This document shows positions 45,896 through 57,082 of a stretch of DNA of 64,000 bases, piece after piece. The notes beneath the pieces were generated by a model. That model was not told the DNA's origin and searched no databases. It saw only the letters and a list, made by a program, of their open reading frames with translations. Source of the stretch: Acanthosoma haemorrhoidale (Eukaryota > Arthropoda > Insecta > Hemiptera > Acanthosomatidae); contig OV884012.1 of assembly GCA_930367205.1 (NCBI GenBank), positions 57,123,239 to 57,187,238 on the forward strand, in the 5' to 3' direction. Both the position numbers and the translations under genes were made by a program. Every line of letters starts with the position of its first letter. Position 1 is the first letter of the stretch.

Positions 45896-46792
45896 CCAGC
45901 AAAGTGACAATAACTGTTGGACCGAATTAGCTACGGATGATAATTGTAATGTGGACACATGTTCCTTCATTAGCTTTAATCCCTTCATTGGGTGCACCGC
46001 TGCTCTTTAAGGGATTTTTAAAGGTTATGGGCTGCCGTTTCAGGACTCTTGAATTGTTTCACGAAAGGTGCCGTAGTGGTATTGGGAGTTGAGGCGACTT
46101 CAGTGGTGTAGTGATTACAGGGAACCGCCCTGTGGAACTTTTGCTTTTATGGGACAGTATTTAAAATGTTCTAAACCAAAGTAGACTGGGAAAAGCGTTT
46201 TAAAATTGTTGGTTTTATAAATTAACCGTTCAAAAACTTGAGTTTATCTAAGAGCGTATGCTTGTTTTCTTTACAGTATAAGATTCCAACTCATCTTCTT
46301 GATTTAGTTTTGTCCTGTTATTATTAAGTACTGAAGCATCTATTCCATTTGGAGAATCATCTAGAAATATCTTGCAACGGTACTTGAAGGTATTTTACTA
46401 CTTGTCTGGGAAGTTAGGGAACTTCTGACATATTAGGGCAGAAAACACTGAACAGTGTTGGGCTGAGGGTCTTACTACAGTTATTTTTATTTAGAACACT
46501 CTTACTTCTAGAAAGTAAGCAATTCATGAAGAAACCGAGGAAGGACACCAATATTACACCTTACTACAAAATATTTTTCAAATTACTACAAAAAGGAAAC
46601 AAATTTTCCTCACCAAGAAACTAAAGGTTATCGAAATAAAACTAGCCGAATACCAAAAATCTGGTATGTATGTACCGCTGTATATATGCAACAAACTACG
46701 TATTTCACAACTTCAGCATATGATATTCACTGACCGAAAGGGTTATTTAAATTATTGATTACGACTATATCATACGGCTTTTATTTTTATTT
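45896..46792. other. Intergenic sequence, no gene seen
   Basis: 46098-46135 has TGGTGTAGTGATTACAGGG, a good tRNA A-box shape, but no B box follows. Confidence 0.35.
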
Positions 46793-46858
46793 TAGCTTTT
46801 ATTTATTTTATTATCATCTTCATGTTGAGGTCGGAAACTTTTCAGACGGCCTGTGTAC
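46793..46858 (+). mobile_element. Partial copy of the fold-back MITE of 21446-21550
   Basis: TTTATTTTATTATCATCTTC then TTGAGGTCGGAAACTTTTCAGAC matches the right half of the first copy. The left arm is absent. Confidence 0.75.
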
Positions 46859-48488
46859 GTCCATTTTAGCACCTAAAGATGACTGTATTGTAACTCTTAC
46901 CGAAAGTACTGGCTACAATAAAAATATTCTGGCCAGAAGTCGTTCGAAAGCCAACCTGGCAAGTACTATAATTACTATCAGCTTGAATTCTAAAGAATGT
47001 CGACATATTCTGCCGAAAACGTTCGAGTAATAATAAAAATAAATAAGGTTTTATGCAATTCGCAGAAATTTTGTCATGCCCTGATTCATTTGAGCGTAGT
47101 TTGAGAATTAAATCTAGAATTACTTCCTGAATAATAGTGGGTCAATAGAAAATTTCTTTGTAAAATAATTTGGTTGCATTACTACGTGAAGGGTATAACA
47201 GAGTTGGTTAGTACGACTTTTTTAGTATCAGGGTTGATTGACGAGGGGAAATATATTATGCTCACAGGTTCAAATGGACCTGTCGATATGAATGCCAAAT
47301 ATCAGGTGACACAATTGAGAGACTATCACAGTTTGACATCCTGCTAGCAGTTTATTGTAAAAGTGTCAATAATGTAATAATAACAATTTATAGATATTGA
47401 GTCACAATCATATAACATTTCCTGGTCTGAATGTATGGTCAGTAGTGTGAAGTTTTTAATGCTTTCTCAACTATTTTCTTATGGGCTAGCTTTTTCCTCC
47501 TCTCTTGTCCGTGCACTGATTGCTTGAGCAGCTGGTCGGTTATCGATATCAATAAAAGGTTATGAATTATTCACAAGTTGTTGCACATTACACACAGTAG
47601 ATTTTACTCGAGTTACATAAAAAGCAATCACTCCCGACATTTCTTAGAAACATTAATGCCGTCATCGCAACAGTATCGTTTTGCTTCTGATCTTCCTGAG
47701 TAGCAACCGGCCCTCCCAGCGTATGTATGTCCAATATGTTGCGCAATATGTTTACTCTCTCTGCAGCTCTCTGTTTTTGCCGTGGGAAGATATTCGCTTT
47801 TAGCGATTAGCAACTCGTTTGGTTTGCATACCCGAATGGTAATCGACAGCAACTTTTAAGGAAGTACGGCAAGGTACTTTACATGGGATCAATGCAGATG
47901 AATCCACCCTCACCCACCAAGACCATCATCAACTCTCTTTCTCCTTTCTTTTAAACATAGATATCTGCCACCTGGACAAGAAAAATAACTGTTAGTAATT
48001 AATTTTATATAATCAAATTGAAGTCATAAAATCATTGATTCTATTTTCATCATATTTGAATAATTACACTCCCTAGAAACCCAATGCTTTTCATTTATTT
48101 ACTTTTGGATTGGTCGTTTTTCTTTGTCTTGGAGAAGTTACAGTGAAATCTATATTTATTCTTAAATAATGTGCTTTCCTAAGAATATAAGTTCAAATTT
48201 TAACAAAATATTAAGTATAGAGAACGAGCCTGATTTTATTCCTGATTTATTATTGTGAAAATGTCCTGAAAAGATATTTATCGCAAACCTTTGATGATAT
48301 TACTTTGACGATTTGATTAATGTCCGAAGCAAAAATCATCACTTTGCGATTGTTCGCGAAAACCTACTCCTTACTAGTTTTATATGGTCTAAAGGACAAG
48401 AAGTTATCGAGAGATAAGGCGCTAATATTTCTCCTGTCCTTCTGATGTTGACAGTGTTAAGGATTACAATTATACCCTATCCTTTGCT
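46859..48488. other. Intergenic sequence, no gene seen
   Basis: The open frame 47852-47628 (-) has a mixed composition with paired Cys but matches nothing I know. The remainder is AT-rich. Confidence 0.35.
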
Positions 48489-48560
48489 GGGGCCTTCAGC
48501 TTGCTGCCGTAGCGGTTAACGTCGCTTCCCACTGGTGAGCTCTCTTTAGTTTTGGCACAT
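48489..48560 (+). repeat. Possible tRNA-derived SINE head
   Basis: TGCCGTAGCGGTTAACG has the A-box form of tRNA genes, followed by CGCTTCCCACTGGTGAGCTC, a common order in insect tRNA-type SINEs. The expected B box (GGTTCGA) is decayed to TTTAGTTTTGGC. Confidence 0.4.
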
Positions 48561-49580
48561 ACCACATTATCTGACATTGTCTATTGTACTTTGTAGTATT
48601 TACTCCATATAAAATTCAAATCAATATTAGAACATACCTTATCGAGAAAAACATAAAATTAGTCCTGTTACTTATTCATGTCCATATAGCCTCCGCACTG
48701 ATGAGTCATATTTTTTTTTCACCTCAACTATTTATGCAGCGCACATGACTAAGTGTTTATCGTTTCCTCTAACACAATCAACTTTTATGTGTGTTTGAAT
48801 AGTTTTCAGCATGGAGTTTCTGAACTACTCTGTCTCTGTAGCTTGAACAGGTGTGGCGAACTACATAAGAGCGTGTCGTTCTAATTAATAACACTCTTAA
48901 TCAAAGGTTTATAGATGAAATAGGGAAGGGGTGTTGTCGCACATATATCCAAACCTTCTAGCTCAAATACTCTCTTACCTTTAATACATTTCTAAGCTTT
49001 TTTCACAAGCTGAACAACTGTATCTAATAGTAATAAGAAATAACAATAAACAACAAAATATACAATTAGATCTCGTTTTGATACATTTAAGTCCTTGAAT
49101 ATGAAACATTTTTTTTTCAATTATTGCTGAGTGAACTCTTTGGGTCAAATACAGCTTAATTCCGTCATGACCTGTGACCCTAAAATCTCATTATTATAGG
49201 GACATCTATGTCCCTAAAAACTGTTTGTTTTAGACCCTATGTAAGACAGTCTTGGTTCAAACTGAATTTAAGAAACCCAGCATAGATAATAGATAAAAGC
49301 CAGTAATTAGACCAGGTCAAGAAAGTACTCATGGAAGTTTTGACTGGATGTTGAAGGATTGTAATTGTTGGAAATATCTGTGCTAAATTCTTCATATGTG
49401 GTATTCTGGAAGGACTGTAACTAACAAAATCCTCTCGGGTCTATATAATATTAGGTTTTTGTAACATTTAGACTCTTTACACGCCTTTTGGTGTGTGTTT
49501 CTATGCCTTAGAAGCTATAAATTTTCTTCAACTCTCTATTTCTACGTAAATTTATTCAGCCATACAATCACAAGTAATAT
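48561..49580. other. AT-rich intergenic sequence, no gene seen
   Basis: Nothing recognised. Confidence 0.4.
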
Positions 49581-50265
49581 ATGCTTTACCAATATGGAGT
49601 GCCAATCGCAAAATCAACTACAGAAAACTTGAAAGGATCACAAAACCTAGGAACTGTTATCATCAATAACTACCCTCGATATACAATAAGAACCACTATG
49701 CTCAACGATTTACAACTCAAATTCAGGAATTTGTTTCTAAAAATAAATCATATTTCAAAAAATTGTATTCGTAAAAGACTTAATTCGTTAATACTGATTA
49801 GAAAAAGAAACATTTAAAGCCACTAAAGTATCCATTGGAAGAACTAAACAGACACTTTGGACAACTATACAGACTACATCAAAGGACATCCCATCTCTCA
49901 ACAGAAAATAAATTACTATTCTACAAAGTTATACTTATACCAATCTGGACTTACGGAATAGAGCTATGGGGGACAGCTAAAAATTCAAACATCAAACGTA
50001 TCCAATCCCATCAATCAAAAGTCTTCAGAACAATAGTAAATGCCCCTTATTATGTCAGCAACACAACCCTTCATAACGATCCGAACATACCCTACATTCT
50101 TGAATTCCCTTCCAAGTGTATTAAATTCCATAGTACCCTATCCAAACAACCTAATCCCGTAGCACGGTCATTGCACTGCACTACTCATCCCTATAATCTC
50201 CTCGAAGACTTAAACGGCAGTAGCCTCGTGACCTGCTACAAATGCGTGACAGTTGGAATTCTATA
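49581..50265 (+). pseudogene. Jockey-clade LINE fragment, ORF2 C-terminus
   Basis: The frame 49835-50266 is uninterrupted and matches the end of jockey ORF2 in order: LNRHFGQLYRLHQRTSHLS, ENKLLFYKVILIPIWTYGIE, LWGTAKNSNIKRIQSHQSKV, FRTIVNAPYYVSNTTLHND and finally NPVARSL. The upstream frame 49581-49817 (VPIAKSTTENLKGSQNLGTV) is the preceding part, shifted. No catalytic RT region is present. A good match to the decayed copy at 13190-14080, so two members of one family. Confidence 0.8.
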
Positions 50266-50324
50266 GCAGGGCACTTACAGTTGACATCCTGGCAACGGCC
50301 AGTTTCTCCAACCATGCCCTGAGC

Positions 50325-50525
50325 GACTGTGGCTCTTGCGCTCTTCATCAGCCTCCACTGGCTCGTATCCGGTGACGCGGCTGACGGAGGAGTGTGGGGG
50401 TTTCCAAGACTCCGCTTCCTCTTTCGCATGCGCGGGAGGGGACAAACATGTGGATTTGGGAGGCCTCTGGGCTGTTTGTAAATATTGTATGAATGAGCGA
50501 GTGAATGATGTATTGATGAGTTGAA
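50325..50525 (+). repeat. Dispersed repeat family R-A, copy near 50.4 kb
   Basis: Shared blocks with 59165-59340: CATGTGGATTTGGGAGG, CTCTGGGCTGTTT, TGTATGAATGAGC and CCAAGACTCCGC. It starts about 60 bp past the jockey fragment. Confidence 0.75.
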
Positions 50526-51108
50526 AGCGACTATGCTTCTAATAAAATTCTTTGGCCAAGCAGCATACTGGCATTTCACCTAACCACAATCCACAAACTG
50601 CATTAAACCCCGCAACCAATACAAGTTAAACGATCTTCAGTTTCTTCTTCAGAACTCGATTTTCTGTACGCTCCGAGAATAGTCTCTAACTAACAATGCC
50701 ATTAATTCCTCAATGTGCCTGACGTTTGTTGTTGCAACACTCTTGAATGAGCTAAAAAGGAAAGGTCCGAATATTCGATCTAAATCCTTCAGCCAGAAAT
50801 AAATGCCCCAGACTCGAGTGACCTTTAGTGACCAAAACGAAACTATCTGGGCTGTTACCTAAACAGGTACACGTCCTTGCAAGTCCTTTATATGTCGCAT
50901 TCTGATTCTAATTCCGCCAGTAATTGGTCACTCAGCAAAGTAAGATTGGTACTGTTACTTTCATTTTAGTTGATTTTTTCCCCAGTGTTTATAAATGATA
51001 CAATGCGGAAACTATCTTGACTACAACAGCTCATAATTTTTTAACTCTTCAACCGTTTCATTAACTTGATTTATATTTTCTTTATCACTTAATGCCCTTT
51101 CCTGTTAT
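50526..51108. other. Intergenic sequence, no gene seen
   Basis: Nothing recognised. Confidence 0.4.
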
Positions 51109-51370
51109 CCAGCCGAAATCTCTGATATTGTGCTGTCATTATTTACTATAGAGTAAACTCAACTTTCATTTAGGTAAAACATTTTGATAGGAGTCACTGT
51201 AATGATTAAATCGACCTAAATTCCAAAAATATGTTCTCAATGCCTTGAAACATTTTATGCCAATTGGGTTTAGGATAGAATAAAATAACGGGAACTATCG
51301 AGAAATAATTGAATGGGCAAGACCTTTAACTTTTAAGATTGTCAAGCCCCACTTAAGCAGTTAAATAATA
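51109..51370 (+). repeat. Direct duplication, copy 1 (262 bp)
   Basis: From CCAGCCGAAATCTCTG to CTTAAGCAGTTAAATAAT. Repeated at 51845-52090 with about five substitutions and one 16-bp deletion in the second copy. The ends are not LTR-like (no TG...CA, no primer site). Confidence 0.92.
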
Positions 51371-51487
51371 ATTGTTGTATAGATATGTAAATTGTTGTTG
51401 TAATAGAAGGTAAATAGAAAAAAAGTTATATTTTTATAAAATTTACATAATTTCTAAAATAATGCTTAAGTAGCTTATTATATGAAA

Positions 51488-51523
<36 letters not shown>

Positions 51524-51844
51524 CAAGAGATTAAAAACAAAAACCCTTCTTTTCCGCAAAATACCAAAGCATACAAGATATTTCAAAAACATGTCCTACA
51601 GGAAGGAACTCCAATCGTTAGTTAATAAACATAAAAGTTGCAAAAAGACACTAATTGTGGGAGCTACACCTTGGTGCAGACTCTCGCAACCTGGGCCGGC
51701 ACTGACACACATCCTCCGAAATCTTAAGCAACTTCGCTGCTAAGTTTCCTCACCACCAGTTCTTCATCTTTTCGTGATAATTTTCTTTCGGATGACAGCC
51801 CCTCCGGAAGGCCGTAACAATGACCTTCATTGCATGGCTTTTCT
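51371..51844. other. Spacer between the duplicated segments, with a (CT)n run
   Basis: CT/TCTC microsatellite at 51490-51523. The remainder (51540-51840) is of balanced composition with no recognised gene. Confidence 0.6.
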
Positions 51845-52090
51845 CCAGGCGAAATCTCTGATATTGTGCTGTCATTATTTACTATAGAGTAAACTCAACT
51901 TTCATTTAGGTAAAACATTTTGATAGGAGTCACTGTAATGATTAAATCGACCTAAATTCCAAAAATATGTTCTCAATGCCTTGAAACATTGTATGCCTAT
52001 TGGGTTTAGGATAGAATAAAATAACGGGGACTATCGAGAAATCCTTTAACTTTTAAGATTGTCAAGCCCCACTTAAGCAGCTAAATAATA
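51845..52090 (+). repeat. Direct duplication, copy 2 (246 bp)
   Basis: See 51109-51370. It lacks AATTGAATGGGCAAGA after GAGAAAT. Confidence 0.92.
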
Positions 52091-52256
52091 TTTAAATTTG
52101 GAATAGTTTCTGAGCAGTATTCTCGAATAATAGGAATACGGATTGAGCACATTCGATGTCGGTTTTAATAGGTTTATTTATGCCAGGAAGTTACCTATTT
52201 TATATTTTTTTTTTTTTAAATTGTTGAAGTGATGAGTTTTTGGTAAAATATTTTAT

Positions 52257-52870
52257 AGAAGTTGCTGACCATTACAGAAAGTCACTAAAATGATATTGAC
52301 CCATACAGAATAATTAAGGGGGGGGGGGGTCGTAAATTACTTGTAATGTCAACACCTGAGACAGTTTACACTTAGGAACCCCGTAGGAAATTTGTGATGC
52401 ATCATCTCTAAATTTAAAATTTTTATCAATATCATATAGACCAAGTTGGAATTCCTTTTTAAGTTAAAATTCCAAATGTAAGATAGAAGGTAAACTGACA
52501 TTAATATCGGTTTTCGCACAACCCCGGCTTGAATTAGACAGAACACTACATGGCTCTTGCTGACCATTACTGGAAGTCACTTTGAGACTTTCTGGTGGAT
52601 CTTGTCATAATTTGCAATATTTACCAGTATCATAAAAATGAAGTTAAAATTCCTTTTTGAGTTAAAATTCAAAAAGGCTATTTTGACAACTATTAACTGA
52701 CAGTAATAGTGGTTTCCGCACAACCCCTGCTTGAATTAGACACGAACATTTCATGGAACTTTCTCACCATTACTGGAAGTCACTTTGTGACGCATGATGT
52801 AAAAATTTACTATTTTTAACGATATCATAAAAGTTCCTTTTTAAGTTAAAATTCTAAATGTAAATATAAT
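52257..52870 (+). repeat. Degenerate tandem repeat, ~200-bp unit, about 2.5-3 copies
   Basis: TGACCATTAC(TGG)AAGTCAC recurs at 52265, 52561 and 52765 (as CACCATTACTGG). GCACAACCCC followed by GGCTTGAATTAGACA-type sequence recurs 202 bp apart (52515, 52717). AATTCCTTTTTNAGTTAAAATTC recurs at about 52450, 52648 and 52830. A run of 12 G at 52318-52329 sits in the first unit. Confidence 0.75.
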
Positions 52871-53675
52871 GACGAATATAGGATATAAAAGGGATGGCAG
52901 TTTAGAAGACGTGCCCGTGTCTCGTTTAGACATATCCAGATGTAGGTCAGGTGCTGAACTGATTGCAGACTCGGAGGGTAATCGGTCATTTCCTTTGCGG
53001 GACCCGTCGTCACTGTGCGGTGAAGGGTTACCACCGGCAGGGCTCAAATCATTAATAATTTGACATCGATTATCTGGCACCGATGTACGGTGTTAGTCAA
53101 TATACATCGATTTGTTTCTATGGACCATATAAAATAATTTCCGATTAGGTGAGTATCAGCAAACTCTTTCTTTGGCATTAGCACTGTTAGCTATGTTTAC
53201 AAAAAGTTCTTTCTTTTCCTAATAAGTATTGTAAGTTTAAGGATTTGCGTCGAACGTTTTCCTACAGTATAGAGGTTGATTTTATATTTTCAACGGATTA
53301 GGAATGAAGTGGAATTATCCTTCGTTTGTTTATATATAAACGATTAGTTTATAAGTTATTATAAACATAATTTTAGAAAGAGAATATTATTTCTTTAATA
53401 TCTCATGGATATTGAGTTCCTACATACATATAACAGCCTAAATATTAAATAATAATGATGAAATAAATGGCATCACATGCTTTAGCTATAAAATTAGGTT
53501 GAAATAAGCTCCCTACCAAGCTCTGGGAGATAGGACTTTTCCTTCAAGCAAAAGACAAATGACCGCTATAAACCTGCATCTATTAGCAAAAAATAACTAC
53601 AGCAATTAGAATGAAAAATACATAACCATATCTTATACTGCTTAAACAACTTAATATTAATTATTAATCAAATGT
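52871..53675. other. Intergenic sequence, no gene seen
   Basis: 52890-53070 is less AT-rich and open on both strands, but without similarity. The rest is AT-rich. Confidence 0.4.
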
Positions 53676-53872
53676 TTATTGTGATAAAATTACAATCTGC
53701 CCTATTGGAGAATAATATTATTTGTATAAATGTTCTCATTCACACCATATTTACAATTGTTCATTCACTCGCTCATTCGTGCACCATTTACAAACAGCCC
53801 AGAGGCCTCCCAAATTTACATGATTTTACCCCCTCCCCCCCCCCCTCGCATGCGAAAGAGGATGAGGAGAAA
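53676..53872 (-). repeat. Dispersed repeat family R-A, copy near 53.8 kb
   Basis: Opposite orientation to the 50.4 and 59.2 kb copies: CTCGCATGCGAAAGAGGATG, AACAGCCCAGAGGCCTCCC, ATTCACTCGCTCATTC and GATAAAATTACAATCTGCCC. A C-rich run at 53829-53845 replaces the GAGGGGA part. Confidence 0.75.
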
Positions 53873-56063
53873 TACTAAAATGGAAGATAATACCAAATAA
53901 ATATAGGAATATAAAGGAAAGTTACATATAATATTAAAATATACATTTATTACATGTACAAACCAATTTGCTCATGTCAGGTCAGGTTACCCAATGTTGC
54001 CATCAGTTTGGTCACAACAATATAATAAAAATAAAAAAAAGTAAAGTTTCAATCTTCAAATATTTTTTGTTTTTATTTTCTAGTTATCATCAAAGATAAT
54101 CTGTTGACTTCCTAAAATGGTAGTGGTTTTTCCTCTAAAATATCGTTGTTTTTTAAACTGGGGACTATAATGATTCTATGTCAGTTCAGTAATATAAATG
54201 AGTCTTAATTCATTGATGTTTTCTTCCTTGTCATAACCATCCATTCAGAGGACCAAGTGAGCGTAGATTAGTACTAATACTGAGGTATTTTTTAACATTA
54301 TACTGATATGGACATAAAGTGATTGATATTTTAAACCATCGATACATTGTTAAATTCCAAGATGAGACATATCAAATATTTTTTTTCCGCTTTTGCAATA
54401 ATTATTCTTAGAATTCTTCAATAAATAAAATACTCAACCCTTGAAGGAATTATCATGTTTTATATAATCATAATCCACTAAAGTCCCAACATTTTAAATA
54501 ATATTATTGAGCATGTCAAATTTGATGCCGTTTCAATAAGTTAGGAAAATATTTGTGAATTATTAATACATAAATATTAATAATTGACTCATTATTAATC
54601 ACTTTTTCATAGGATTCCATTTTTTATTTTTTTGTATCTCTTGATCATCGTTCAAAACAATAGAAAATATCATCCCCCACAGTTCATACCTAAAAATTGC
54701 TTCAATAAGCTGTACAGTTCGTTGTTATGTTTAAGCGTTAGAGGGGATCGATAGTCGATACTTGGGCACTATCGATGGAAAATTATCTATAATTTATAAT
54801 AACCATTTCAAAGAAAAAAACATTATACTAGGGAGTTAGGGACAAGTAGAAAAAAATGACAGGTATCTGAAGATTTTATTGATAACTAATTTATAAATAA
54901 CGTTATTATATATATATTATAAATTATTTTTGAATTAAAAAATAATTTATAATTATTTGCCTATATTTGTTTGTAAGATAAAAATGATCAATTAAAACAA
55001 AATATTGTGAAATTTAAAAAAATTAAAAAAACAACATTTTGTTTATAATAAATTCTTGATGTGTTAGTAAAAACAAACATAATATTGAGACTGCAGCAGT
55101 CCTAAATAAAAAAAAAATAGTAAGAGCTCAATTGTTAACATTTTTACTATTTATAAGGTTTAACTTGCAAGTTCATTATATGCTAGCCCATTACTTAAAT
55201 GATTCGTTCTCTTATGAAATAGAAAAACACATACTTAACAGTGATTCCATTAATTCCCAATAAATAGATTTAATATTAGTAATTAACACTCTCTTAAGAT
55301 TTCTTTGAGCATAATCTTAGCGAAAATCATCTATGCTTTAAAAAGAAATTGGGTGCCCCATATCCAACAAACATCTAAACAGATTTTCACATTGTTAAGA
55401 AGGATGCAGCTCTAATTCTACAAGTAGATTTCAAGAAAACAAATAAGAATACATTGACCAGTACTTCAGCCCAAAATTATTATTTCATTAGCTGAAAATT
55501 TAACGTTATTTGAATCAAAAAGAGAGTTACCAAATAAATGTTATGTTTAGTTAAGAAAATAATAGTTTTTAGACGAGTCCCTCATTTTCTCTGAGAGATT
55601 ATCACTAGATTATGTTTTTCTAGAAATCACTAAAGCCTACCAACAAGTCTTTTTTCTCATTGACTGCTGTACTTTCGCCAACATAGTGCACTAAATGATT
55701 GTTTGCGAGCGGCCATCGTTAATTGGTAATTACACAACCGTGCCGTTTGCAATCCGAGTTTATTGTGACAGTAGCAGAGAAACTGGACCCACGCGGTACT
55801 CAGTCCACCTTCTCCTAATCTGTACAGTTGCCTTTCCTCCACACGGCCTTGCCTAGTCTCTGCCTTCCTGGAACCAGACGTGTCCCCGATGGACAGCTGT
55901 ACCGTGAGTTCAAAAAATACAGAAAATGTTTTTAAAAATTTAAATTGTTTTTTTTTCAACCAAATTCTGATTAATAGAAAAGAAGTACCGCCGCTACAAT
56001 ACAATACAAGTCCCCCTATCAAACCCCAAAACTCTTATCATGTTTTCGTTCCTTCCTATCCAG
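53873..56063. other. Very AT-rich intergenic sequence; GC-richer patch at 55660-55900
   Basis: No gene in the AT-rich part. 55660-55900 is open on - for about 80 codons (LCYCHNKLGLQTARLCNYQL) with balanced base use, but no start, splice context or family could be recognised. Confidence 0.35.
54747..54776. promoter_or_regulatory. Inverted pair of ATCGATAGT words
   Basis: ATCGATAGT at 54747-54755 and ACTATCGAT at 54768-54776, with a third CGATA between them (54756-54760). CGATA/TATCGATA words are bound by BEAF-32 and DREF in flies. Whether such factors act here is unknown. Confidence 0.35.
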
Positions 56064-56105
56064 CTGGAACCCGATTTGGCTCAGAATGTTATAACTACTT
56101 TTCAG
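56064..56105 (+). CDS. Candidate 42-nt internal exon, lectin-like peptide
   Basis: A strong acceptor (TTCGTTCCTTCCTATCCAG) and a strong donor (TTTCAG|GTGAAG) enclose 42 nt. It is open in a phase 1-1 (symmetric) frame and encodes GTRFGSECYNYFS. G-x-x-x-x-G-x-x-CY-x-x-S is the usual start of C-type lectin domains, which often follow Cys-Pro-x. No neighbouring exon was found in the window, so it could be part of a gene with very long introns, or chance. The longer open frame around it (55880-56152) is not itself protein-like upstream. Confidence 0.3.
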
Positions 56106-56543
56106 GTGAAGTTGATGTCCTTGAAGGTAGAATTCTGGGGCCGTTATTTTAGACAATCTAAATCTCAAACATCCCCTTTACTTCCACAATGTAGGTCTTG
56201 AACTGAGCCTCAATGGATCTCTTCTCTGTTTATGTCTGTCTCTATTTCATACTGCACCCTCAAGATCGCCCATCGTGCACTGTTATTAATTACTGCCGAC
56301 TATTGTCATCAATAGTCAATCAATTATACAATTTTGTTTATTAGTTTGCAAATGGTGTTCTAACATTCATATAATTATTTTCATTAACTGCCGTACATAC
56401 ATAGGCAATTTTACTAGCCCTAGGTAACCAAGGGGTCGGCTAAAATGTATACCATGTGATTTTGTTGCTTAGTAACCATGACCATGCTGCTTATATAAAC
56501 ATCATCATTAAAGCCCGGAATTTTACGCAAAACAAAATTAAAA
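56106..56543. other. Intergenic (or intronic) sequence, no gene seen
   Basis: Nothing recognised up to the LTR. Confidence 0.4.
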
Positions 56544-56548
56544 TGTGT
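56544..56548. repeat. Imperfect 5-bp target duplication, left
   Basis: TGTGT, against TATGT at 58832-58836 (4 of 5). Confidence 0.5.
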
Positions 56549-57069
56549 TGCAGCGACTGCTAACTACATAAGATAAATCACCCTCTTCTCTATTGTTTAT
56601 AATGTCAATTGGTTATGATATGTTGTAAATAAATTTTAAAAAATGTAAATAATATTACCAAACCAAAAGTCATATCATTGTAAATATTGTAAACAGCAAA
56701 AGACGTAGCTTCAGACGAGTTCAGAGGCAAGCCCAACAGGGGTCAGGAAGCCAGCCAGCCCTGTGCCCCCTCTGGGATACCAGCCCATGGAGGGCCTGGT
56801 TCCTGGTCTAGAACATTCGAGCTCCATCCGGGCCTGCAATGCGGTTGGCTAGAATAAAATCCCAGCTCATTGGCTACATTGGCCTATATATACCACCTAG
56901 TTTTAGCCGATTATTTCAAGATGTTTCAAGATTTGGCTTTCTCATTTATGAAAACCTCTGCATCTCTTTTTCCTAACCTCGATATGTTTTAGTCCGGCGA
57001 TTTCAAACCTCAATACCTTCCTGGTGAGATTCTCTGCCTCCGTCTCACTAAAACTAGCACCTCCTTGGA

Positions 57070-57082
57070 AGAGAATTCTTCC
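57070..57082. repeat. 13-bp target duplication of the LINE, left
   Basis: AGAGAATTCTTCC, exactly repeated at 58567-58579 after the A tail. Confidence 0.92.

Noticed and set aside
46098..46135. tRNA gene or SINE at GGTGTAGTGATTA
   Set aside because: Has an A-box shape only; no B box, no cloverleaf.
51109..52090. Small LTR element formed by the direct repeats
   Set aside because: Repeat ends are not TG...CA or AGTT...AACT, and there is no primer site or polypurine tract beside them.
52257..52870. CRISPR array
   Set aside because: Units are ~200 bp and diverged, not short identical repeats with unique spacers, and the window is eukaryotic.
55657..56022. 121-codon frame on -
   Set aside because: The N-terminal part is low-complexity AT sequence. 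The C-terminal part is plausible but has no supporting signal.
57024..57082. Met at 57024 as start of the LINE RT frame
   Set aside because: It lies in the host LTR, outside the target duplication; the LINE begins at 57083.
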